Below are positions 24,549-30,991 of a stretch of DNA of 39,983 nt, piece after piece. The translations under genes were made by a program, and so were the position numbers. Numbering within the stretch: the first letter of the stretch is position 1; each line of letters opens with the position of its first letter. The stretch is from Candidatus Bathyarchaeota archaeon. Lineage in GTDB: Archaea > Thermoproteota > Bathyarchaeia > Bathyarchaeales > Bathycorpusculaceae. Below the pieces are notes generated by a model. It was not told the DNA's origin. It worked only from the letters and a program-made list of their open reading frames with translations, and did not search any database. The stretch is from positions 1 to 39,983 of the forward strand of contig JAGTQT010000008.1 in assembly GCA_018396615.1 (NCBI GenBank). Direction: 5' to 3'.

Positions 24549-25289
24549 TTACTCCGCCGCCCCCTCTTCTTCTCCGCCTGCTTTCTCAATGTCTTCTTCT
24601 GATGCAACCGCTTCTGCTTCAGGCTTGTGCTCCTCAAGTGCTGGCTCCTCTTTTTGAGACTCCTCTTCTGCAGGCATTTCCTTGGATTCAGGCAGAGCTT
24701 CTACTATTCTAAATCTGTCAGGAAACTTGGCATCAGGAGGCATTATTCTAACCCGAATTCCAAAAATTCCTGGTTTTAGCTGGACATGGACTTCGGCCTT
24801 TCGAAGATTCTTCAGGGCAGGGTCTCCGCACTTCGGCATGTAGCCTGCACGGAATTTTTCGAATCTTGCTCTTTCAGTTCTCAGCTTCCCGCTTATTATG
24901 ATCTCGGCGCCTAGTGCGCCGGCTTCCATAACTTGATTCAGAGCCCAGAAGCCTGCTCGCCTAAAGTGGACTCCTCTTTCTAAGGCGCCTGCAGTCTTAG
25001 AGGCTACAACATAAGCGTTTAATTCAGGGATTTCGATTTCGGAAACAGAGATTTGCGGGTTGGGAACTTTGAATTTCTCCTCTAAAAGGGATGCCAGTTC
25101 TCTTATGGTTTCTCCGCCTCGCCCTATAACTAGGCCTGGGCGCATTGCATAGATTACTATGTGAGTGCCGAGAGGTGTTTTCGAGATAGATACTCCGCCG
25201 TATCCTGCTCGCTCAAGTTTTTTCTGCAAAAACTCGTCAATCTCGGTTTTCTTCATTGATTCGCTTATAAAATGCTTAACGATCGCCAT
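24549..25289 (-). CDS. rps3: Small-subunit ribosomal protein uS3 with acidic C-terminal tail
   Basis: 246 residues. The KH domain contains THIVIYAMRPGLVIGRGGET (the GxxG loop is GRGG), and the C-terminal S3 domain has GALGAEIIISGKLRTERARF, FRAGYMPKCGDP and KPGIFGIRVRIMPPDAKFPD. Residues from about 200 to 246 form a strongly acidic tail (EEESQKEEPALEEHKPEAEA and EEDIEKAGGEEEGAAE). uS3 lines the mRNA entry tunnel. Its ATG overlaps the uL22 stop by one base. Confidence 0.96.
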   Translation of the reverse strand: MAIVKHFISESMKKTEIDEFLQKKLERAGYGGVSISKTPLGTHIVIYAMRPGLVIGRGGETIRELASLLEEKFKVPNPQISVSEIEIPELNAYVVASKTAGALERGVHFRRAGFWALNQVMEAGALGAEIIISGKLRTERARFEKFRAGYMPKCGDPALKNLRKAEVHVQLKPGIFGIRVRIMPPDAKFPDRFRIVEALPESKEMPAEEESQKEEPALEEHKPEAEAVASEEDIEKAGGEEEGAAE

Positions 25290-25777
25290 TACGCGGGTTC
25301 CCCTGTTTCAGGCTTCTCTTCAAGTGCTATCTCAATATGGGTTAAGGTCTGGAACTTCGGCGTGGCTCTTCCCTGCGCTCTTGGCATGTACCGCTTCACC
25401 TTCAATCCAAGATATGCGGCAGCGTGAACTATGCGCATTCTGTCAGTGTCAAGTCCCTTGTTTTCCGCGTTTGCTTCAGCGCCTTGGAGAATCTTCAGTA
25501 TATATTTGGCTGTTTTAATGGGGTATCGGCCAGCATGAGCCTTCTCTAGTCCGTGGCGGTGTCCCGCCTTCTTTTCATATCTTGTAAATGGAACAGGCTT
25601 TTTCTTTTCTGCAACGGCTTTGAGATAGCTTTTGGCCTTTGTAAGCATCATTCCCTTGATCGTTCTGCATACTTCGCGTGCTGCCTTATGGGATACTCTA
25701 GCCTCGCGTCCGCTTGCTTTGACTGTTTTCTCCGGATCTAGTTCTTCTTCTGTTATTGAGTATCCCCATTTGGGCAA
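25289..25777 (-). CDS. rpl22: Large-subunit ribosomal protein uL22, first gene of the operon
   Basis: 162 residues from TTG 25777. MPKWGYSITEEELDPEKTVK is the standard archaeal uL22 opening, followed by VSHKAAREVCRTIKGM, the loop region AGHRHGLEKAHAGRYPIKTA and YMPRAQGRATPKFQTLTHIE that lines the exit tunnel. GGAGAG (25786-25791) is eight bases before TTG 25777. A TATA box at 25821-25828 predicts a start near 25798, which excludes the in-frame TTG 25801. Usually uS19 and uL2 precede uL22 in archaea; here the operon begins at uL22. Confidence 0.94.
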   Translation of the reverse strand: MPKWGYSITEEELDPEKTVKASGREARVSHKAAREVCRTIKGMMLTKAKSYLKAVAEKKKPVPFTRYEKKAGHRHGLEKAHAGRYPIKTAKYILKILQGAEANAENKGLDTDRMRIVHAAAYLGLKVKRYMPRAQGRATPKFQTLTHIEIALEEKPETGEPA

Positions 25778-25820
25778 TCCATGTTCTCTCCAATTGTGCA
25801 ATTGAACAGCGCTACAGCGA

Positions 25821-25828
25821 TTTATATT
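25821..25828 (-). promoter_or_regulatory. TATA-box promoter of the ribosomal protein operon
   Basis: AATATAAA on the minus strand lies in the 166-base gap between the GNAT gene and uL22. The predicted start about 25 bases downstream leaves a leader of about 20 bases containing GGAGAG. It marks a real operon start at uL22. Confidence 0.6.
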
Positions 25829-25943
25829 GTTTTCCGTTAACTGAAAATGGTTTCAGACAGATTTTACTCCTTCTAGAGAGATTTAGAAGCGAAAAAAGCC
25901 TTAATGCACCATTCCTCAAACGGGTCATGGTCATGGGAAGCAG

Positions 25944-26567
25944 TTATGTTACCTTCAGCAAGTCTCCTTTACATTTCTCACAGCGATACAGTGGATGAGC
26001 CATGCAGAAGGTTATGCCTTGTAGAAGCTTTTTCTTGTCCCATTCAGGAAAACTCGCGTCTTCCTTTATCGGCATCCACATCAAGTGAACATTAAAGACA
26101 TGTTGCGGTCGCTTTATTGTGTGAGAAACAGTAAGGTAATTTATTGATCTGAATCCAAGCTTCTCCATTTGCCCCTTGACAAGCCAAGGGCTCCAATGGT
26201 TTTCCAGAGCAATAGTTGCGAAGCCTTCAACGTTTCTCTGGCTTTGTAGCATGGCTTTAAGTAGAAGCTGTCCGAATCCGTGCCCTTTTGCTTTTCTAAG
26301 AACCCAGATACAATTCATGACTACAACATTGTTGCCTGTGATAGGATAGCCAGACGACTCTGCAGGAGCATACTCGATCTGTCCAACCGCATTGCCGTTG
26401 GCAATAAAGAGCTTCTTGCAAAACCCTACTGGAATGGCACGTTCAAGATACTTTTGCCTACCGTGATATTTTCTAAAAGGCATAGGTGCGAAGCACCGGT
26501 AAAGGTATCTTTCATATTCTCGTTTTTCTGTTATGTCAATGATCTTGGTTTTCAAACCGCGCTTCAT
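25944..26567 (-). CDS. GNAT-family N-acetyltransferase with C-terminal Cys pair
   Basis: 207 residues. The acetyl-CoA binding core is NNVVVMNCIWVLRKAKGHGF then GQLLLKAMLQ, where KAKGHGFG is the GNAT motif A (Q/RxxGxG/A). It is followed by GFATIALENHWSPWLVKGQ and EKLGFRSINYL, the usual motif B. The C-terminus carries CMAHPLYRCEKCKGD, a small possible metal-binding knuckle (CxxC plus Cys/His). Substrate is unknown. The gene is upstream of the ribosomal operon on the same strand but separated by 166 bases and a promoter. Confidence 0.8.
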   Translation of the reverse strand: MKRGLKTKIIDITEKREYERYLYRCFAPMPFRKYHGRQKYLERAIPVGFCKKLFIANGNAVGQIEYAPAESSGYPITGNNVVVMNCIWVLRKAKGHGFGQLLLKAMLQSQRNVEGFATIALENHWSPWLVKGQMEKLGFRSINYLTVSHTIKRPQHVFNVHLMWMPIKEDASFPEWDKKKLLQGITFCMAHPLYRCEKCKGDLLKVT

Positions 26568-26629
26568 CTCATGCTAAGAGGGTTAACCTCAACGGGAGCA
26601 TGCGCTCTTATCTGATTTAACATATACAA

Positions 26630-27511
26630 CTATCCTAATTTAGGCTTATAAAAGAGCAGCACCACGCCAGTTAACGCAAGCGCGGCACCCAAGAGCTGCA
26701 ACGGCTCGAAGGTTTCTCCGAAAACAGCTACAGAGAACATTGCTGCGGATAATGGTTCTGCCACGGAAAGTATGCTTCCCTTCGACGATTTAACATGTTT
26801 AAGTGCATGAGAATAAAGAAGGTACCCGACCAAAGACGGAAACCAAGCTATAACCAACACAAGAAGCCAAAGCTGAAGGGGAAAAACAGCTATTTCAGAA
26901 ACGGATGAAGCAATTATGGGAGACAACATTGCGGCGCCTATGGTGTCACCGTAGAGGATCAAAGTCCAACTTGAATATTTGTTTCTAAAGTTCTTGGCAA
27001 TGAAGAAGAAAGCAACGAAAAATATGCTTGAGAGCAGTCCTGCGGCTATTCCCAGAACATTTGTGCTCATTGAAGAATATGCATAGGCTTTTACAACAAG
27101 TGCAACGCCGATAAACGCGGAGACAATGGCTAGAACGGTTGTTAGCGTGATCTTCTCCTTGAATAAAAGTGAGGCGCAGAGTGTAACGAAAATTGGATAC
27201 GTGTAAAAAAGAACTGCCGCCATAGTGACCGTGGTCAACTCTATTGCATAGAAATAGGTTAATCTTTGCAGCGCAGTGCCAAACACGCCAAGAACTAAAA
27301 GCAGAGGCAAATCTCTTCTATGGACGAGAAAGTGTTCTCTTCTAAAAAAGAAAGTTAAAACTACAAGGGTTAGAGAAGATGTAAGAAGCCTTAACGCAAT
27401 CAGCGTAGCAGGGCTAATCGCATAATTAAACGCCAGCTTTCCAAAAATACCCATAGTTCCCCAGACCACAGATGCAGCCACAATAGTCATGTATCCATAG
27501 GCTTCTCTCAT
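26630..27511 (-). CDS. EamA/DMT-family transporter
   Basis: 293 residues with ten hydrophobic segments arranged as two EamA repeats: the first begins TIVAASVVWGTMGIFGKLAF, the second near VLGIAAGLLSSIFFVAFFFI. Conserved family features include LIALRLLTSSLTL after the first helix, TTVTMAAVLFYTYPIFVTL at the end of repeat one, and the closing SVAEPLSAAMFSVAVFGETF. Such proteins export amino acids, nucleobases or metabolites; the substrate is not predictable. It diverges from hypE over a 117-base gap. Confidence 0.9.
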   Translation of the reverse strand: MREAYGYMTIVAASVVWGTMGIFGKLAFNYAISPATLIALRLLTSSLTLVVLTFFFRREHFLVHRRDLPLLLVLGVFGTALQRLTYFYAIELTTVTMAAVLFYTYPIFVTLCASLLFKEKITLTTVLAIVSAFIGVALVVKAYAYSSMSTNVLGIAAGLLSSIFFVAFFFIAKNFRNKYSSWTLILYGDTIGAAMLSPIIASSVSEIAVFPLQLWLLVLVIAWFPSLVGYLLYSHALKHVKSSKGSILSVAEPLSAAMFSVAVFGETFEPLQLLGAALALTGVVLLFYKPKLG

Positions 27512-27628
27512 AGCTTGCTAGAAACAACGTTTCTATTTAAAAAGCGGTTGGTTAATATTCTCTGAAAAAAGTTCTGCGATGCATTTATGTTTGGCATTAG
27601 TCTAGGGTAGCAAGAATAGGGAACCAAA

Positions 27629-28696
27629 ATGAGCGGAAAAAATGAGCATATAACAATGCTGCATGGCGCCGGCGGCACGGTCATGCATGACCTAGTTAAA
27701 AAGTGTATCCTCAAATATTTCGGAGGAACAAGCCATGCGGAAATCCCACTTGAAGCCTTAGACGACGCAGCAGTCGTAGGAGACACAGTTCTAAAAAGCG
27801 ATTCCCACGCCGTCAAACCCATTTTCTTTCCAGGCGGAGACATTGGACGTTTATCGGTTTCTGGCACAGTCAATGACATCTCAGCTCTAGGCGCTGAACC
27901 CTACGCTTTAGCCTGCGGCTTCATACTCGAAGAGGGCTTGGCGCTTACAGATTTCGAGCGCATCTTGGCAAGCATGAAAAACACTTGCAGCGAAGCCGGC
28001 GTTAACATAGTTACAGGCGACACCAAGGTCGTTGAGAGAGGAAGCCTAGGCGGATGCGTAATCAATGTCTCGGGAATCGGCAGAAGAACCCATGCGCTGG
28101 AAAAAAATCTCCAAGTAGTAAAGCGGTTCAGACCAAGCTTCAAGGCACGCTGGGTTTTGGATTCAAATCTTGCTGAAGGCGATAAGATAATTTTAACAGG
28201 AACCATTGGAGATCACGGCATAGCTGTCCTTTCGGCTCAAGAAGGATTAAACTTCGGAAGCAACATAAAATCCGACGTAAAACCTCTGAACCGCCTTATT
28301 CAGCACTTGCTAAGCGAAGTCGGAGGCATCGTAAGCATGAAAGACCCAACAAGAGGCGGACTGGCAGACACCCTCAACGAGCTAAGCGAAAAATCAAACA
28401 TCGGCATACTGATACAAGAAAAGAAGATACCCATAAGAGAAGACGTCCAAGCAGCATGTGAAATGCTGGGACTGGATCCTCTCGAGATAGGAAATGAGGG
28501 AAAAATGATCATAGGCATAGTCAAGGAAAAAGCGCAAGAAGCATTAGCCTTTCTGCGGGAAACCGAAGAGGGCAGAGAAGCGCAGGTAATCGGCGAAGTT
28601 ACGAGAGAATTCGCTGGCGTAGCCATGCAGACGGTGGTTGGTGGAAAAAGAATAGTGCCGAGGCCCGTAGGCGACCCAATTCCAAGAATATGTTAA
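27629..28696 (+). CDS. hypE: Hydrogenase maturation protein HypE
   Basis: 355 residues. The AIRS/PurM-like fold shows LHGAGGTVMHDLVKK, the ATP-binding ALDDAAVVGDT, SVSGTVNDISALGAEP and the C-terminal-domain segment MKDPTRGGLADTLNEL. It ends in PRIC, the invariant C-terminal cysteine that receives a carbamoyl group from HypF and is dehydrated to a thiocyanate, the cyanide donor for the NiFe site. It is on the opposite strand from hypF-hypC-hypD but within 3 kb, so the set acts together. ATG 27629 has a weak GGGA upstream. Confidence 0.96.
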   Translation: MSGKNEHITMLHGAGGTVMHDLVKKCILKYFGGTSHAEIPLEALDDAAVVGDTVLKSDSHAVKPIFFPGGDIGRLSVSGTVNDISALGAEPYALACGFILEEGLALTDFERILASMKNTCSEAGVNIVTGDTKVVERGSLGGCVINVSGIGRRTHALEKNLQVVKRFRPSFKARWVLDSNLAEGDKIILTGTIGDHGIAVLSAQEGLNFGSNIKSDVKPLNRLIQHLLSEVGGIVSMKDPTRGGLADTLNELSEKSNIGILIQEKKIPIREDVQAACEMLGLDPLEIGNEGKMIIGIVKEKAQEALAFLRETEEGREAQVIGEVTREFAGVAMQTVVGGKRIVPRPVGDPIPRIC

Positions 28697-28704
28697 GCAA
28701 AGCT

Positions 28705-28752
28705 GTTTTTGTAATTTAGTTGCTATAAAAGAAAATGGATAATAAAAAAACT
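28705..28752. terminator. T/A-rich bidirectional transcript end between hypE and the DUF996 gene
   Basis: After the hypE stop the plus strand has CTGTTTTTG. The minus strand reading out of the DUF996 gene has GTTTTTTTATT and further T-runs (CATTTTCTTTTA). Convergent genes sharing a 65-base T/A-rich gap suggest termination on both strands. No stem is evident. Confidence 0.4.
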
Positions 28753-28761
28753 TGGTGGAGC

Positions 28762-29328
28762 TTATGGTGGGGGTGGTGGTGCTGGTGGCGCTTGTTGTGG
28801 ACCTGTGGCTTTCATTGAGAAGAAAGCTATTGCCGCTATTATCCAAGCGATTAGCAGTATTATCAAGCCTATTCCAACAATTGTCAGAATTGCTCCCACA
28901 AGCATTAGCATCCCAGCAGTGTGGAAGAGTTTTTCTCCACTCTTCTCGCCTAAGCTGTCAAATGATTTCTTGAAGAATAATGCAGAAAGCAAGTAGAACA
29001 CGAAGAGTATGACTAAAGCGATTATTATCGTGCCAAAGAACGCCCCCAAGTTTGCGACATCTGTATAATCCATTGTGGTCATCGACCAGCCTAACCCGAA
29101 GAAAGCACCCATCAACACGACAATGCTTGCAATTGTGCCCACGATAAGGAAGATAATTCCGTATAGTGCATTTTGAAATATGCCGCTTTCGCCGTATGCA
29201 TCAGCCATCCCTTTAAGAGCAATGAATACCAGTATTATCCCGACCAAGGTGAGAAACGGGATAAAGAATCCTATGGCAATCAACAGTGCACCAATGCCGC
29301 CTATCGACTTGTTTGATTCTACGCTCAT
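28762..29328 (-). CDS. DUF996-like membrane protein with proline-rich C-terminus
   Basis: 188 residues with four or five transmembrane helices (about 8-36, 54-80, 90-116, 135-170). A Gly-rich start (SIGGIGALLIAIGFFIPFLT) and the block YLLSALFFKKSFDSLGEKSG then KLFHTAGMLMLVGAILTIVG resemble the archaeal DUF996 family. The last residues are Pro/Ala only (QQAPPAPPPPP), a flexible cytosolic end also seen in that family. GAGG lies before ATG 29328. Function is unknown. It lies downstream of the hyp genes on the same strand with a 123-base gap, in which I see nothing else. Confidence 0.75.
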   Translation of the reverse strand: MSVESNKSIGGIGALLIAIGFFIPFLTLVGIILVFIALKGMADAYGESGIFQNALYGIIFLIVGTIASIVVLMGAFFGLGWSMTTMDYTDVANLGAFFGTIIIALVILFVFYLLSALFFKKSFDSLGEKSGEKLFHTAGMLMLVGAILTIVGIGLIILLIAWIIAAIAFFSMKATGPQQAPPAPPPPP

Positions 29329-29451
29329 TTTTAATCCTCTGAAGCGGATTTGACCCTCTTTGGATAAAAGCTTTTCTGCCTATTTGAAAACATGATGATA
29401 AGTAGCGCTTCTTTAACTGATTCTGACATGAAAGAGCTATTCGAACTATTC

Positions 29452-29586
29452 TTATCCTTTTTTCTGTAGGTAATTATATAGCTCTCTTACATAGTTAGCA
29501 ATATTATCTACACGCTTGTTAAGCTCTTCTAGTTTCACTTCAAGCTTAACGATTCTCTCTCGAAGATCTGCCGTATCCTCAGACAT
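29452..29586 (-). CDS. 44-residue coiled-coil microprotein after hypD
   Basis: Small open frame: MSEDTADLRERIVKLEVKLE, then ELNKRVDNIANYVRELYNYL, ending QKKG. It is almost wholly helical with heptad-like hydrophobics (L8, I12, L15, L19, L22, V26, I29, V33, L36), so a dimeric or oligomeric coiled coil is likely. No family is recognised. The ATG is 11 bases after the hypD stop, on the same strand, with only a weak GTGAG upstream. The clean heptads, an in-frame start and tight spacing suggest a real gene co-transcribed with hypD. Stop TAA is at 29452-29454. Confidence 0.6.
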   Translation of the reverse strand: MSEDTADLRERIVKLEVKLEELNKRVDNIANYVRELYNYLQKKG

Positions 29587-29597
29587 CGAACTCACAA

Positions 29598-30698
29598 TTA
29601 TTCTATTACGCGCGATTGCCTATTTATTGTCTTCGCCCATATCCGACACGTCCCCTCGGTACCCACCATGCAGGCGCCCACAGGCTTCTCTGGTCTGCAA
29701 GCCTTCAGAAAGAGGGGACATTCGTTTGGTTTTGACTTGCCTACTATTATCAAGTGGCACATGCAGCCTGGATGGGAGTCAACGCCTTCAGCTATGCGCA
29801 CTTCATGCTTTACGCGAGCGTCATAGGCAGTGAATTCTTCCCGAAGCACAAGCTTTGAGAAAGCTATTGTGCCAAGTCCTCGCCATTTCCCATCCGCCAC
29901 GCTAAAGACTTGCTTCATCAGTTTTTGCGCTTTAACGTTGCCTTCTCTGCGGACAACCCGTGAATATTCGTTCTCCAGCCGCGGCTTTCCTTCGTTGATC
30001 TGTTTTAAAATTGTATAGACTCCGAAAAGTACGTCAAGAGGCTCGAAGCCTGCTACGACTGTTGGCAAACCGTATTCTTGGGGAAAGACTTCGTACGGCT
30101 CTAGCCCAATCACCGTGCTGACGTGGCCTGGTGCAATGAATCCATTTAGGCTTAGGTCTTTCATCTCAGCAAGCAACTTCATAGCAGGCGGAATCACTCG
30201 ATGCGAAACAAGGAAGCTGAGATTTCTAGGCGGACTGCTTAGCATCTCTACGGCGGTTGAAGGCGCCGTCGTCTCGAAACCGATGGCGAAGAACACTAAT
30301 TCCCTGTCACGCGACTTCTTAGCCATCTTAACCGCGTCACCTGCACTGTAAATTATACGGACGTCGGCGCCTTTGGCTTTGGCGTCCAGAAGCGACATAG
30401 CGGATCCCGGGACACGGAGCATGTCTCCAAAGCAGGTGATCGTGACGTCTTTTTCCGCGATCTTTACGGCTTCGTCGATCTCAGATGCAGGGACTATGCA
30501 GACAGGGCAGCCTGGACCTGCAATAACTTCTACTGTTGGGGGAAGCATGTTGCGGATGCCGAAGTGCGTTATTGTCCACTCATGCGTGCCGCAGACATGG
30601 CAGATTTTCACTGGTTCGTCTCGTGGCGCAAGTTTGCTGATTTTTTCGGCTATACGTTTCGCCAGATCGGGGTTTCTGAAAAGTCGTTTTTCATCCAT
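29598..30698 (-). CDS. hypD: Hydrogenase maturation protein HypD
   Basis: 366 residues. Invariant motifs are present: CGTHEWTITHFGIRNMLP (Cys36), GPGCPVCIVP (Cys64 and Cys67), FFAIGFETTAPSTA, and the C-terminal 4Fe-4S region HPGCMCHLIIVGK with CPLFLKACRPEKPVGACMVG. HypD with HypC forms the scaffold on which Fe(CN)2CO is built for NiFe hydrogenases. It starts 20 bases after hypC and is followed closely by a coiled-coil microprotein gene. Length and motifs are normal. Confidence 0.96.
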   Translation of the reverse strand: MDEKRLFRNPDLAKRIAEKISKLAPRDEPVKICHVCGTHEWTITHFGIRNMLPPTVEVIAGPGCPVCIVPASEIDEAVKIAEKDVTITCFGDMLRVPGSAMSLLDAKAKGADVRIIYSAGDAVKMAKKSRDRELVFFAIGFETTAPSTAVEMLSSPPRNLSFLVSHRVIPPAMKLLAEMKDLSLNGFIAPGHVSTVIGLEPYEVFPQEYGLPTVVAGFEPLDVLFGVYTILKQINEGKPRLENEYSRVVRREGNVKAQKLMKQVFSVADGKWRGLGTIAFSKLVLREEFTAYDARVKHEVRIAEGVDSHPGCMCHLIIVGKSKPNECPLFLKACRPEKPVGACMVGTEGTCRIWAKTINRQSRVIE

Positions 30699-30718
30699 TT
30701 CCGATTCAACTTTTACAG

Positions 30719-30949
30719 TTATTCAATTTCTGTTTCTGAGCGAAGAATCTCGTCCCAGAGGTTTAGGGTTTCTAACGCCTCTTTTTCCTCAAGAACCTGA
30801 ATGGCGTAGCCGGCGTGAACCAGAACATAGTCGCCTACGCGGGCTTCGACGAGAGTTATGTTAACCTCTCTAAGGACGCCTTCACCGAAATCCACCTGCG
30901 CATGGCTGTCATTGATTTTCACGATTTTGCCTAGAATCGCCAAACACAT
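30719..30949 (-). CDS. hypC: Hydrogenase maturation chaperone HypC
   Basis: 76 residues from ATG 30949: MCLAILGKIVKINDSHAQVD opening, then ITLVEARVGDYVLVHAGYAI and a Glu-rich C-terminal helix. HypC function needs the cysteine directly after the initiator Met, so ATG 30949 (MCLA) is chosen over the in-frame ATG 30955 (MAMCLA). HypC passes the Fe(CN)2CO unit from HypD to the hydrogenase large subunit. It lies between hypF (42 bases) and hypD (20 bases). Confidence 0.94.
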   Translation of the reverse strand: MCLAILGKIVKINDSHAQVDFGEGVLREVNITLVEARVGDYVLVHAGYAIQVLEEKEALETLNLWDEILRSETEIE

Positions 30950-30991
30950 AGCCATCTGTGATTATTCCAAGGGAAAGGGGTAATAAATCGC

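Noticed and set aside
29392..29420. Possible C/D box guide RNA (ATGATGA at 29392-29398, CTGA at 29417-29420) between the DUF996 and coiled-coil genes
   Set aside because: The C to D' spacing of 18 bases is longer than usual, the C' box is poor, and no terminal D box follows at the right distance.
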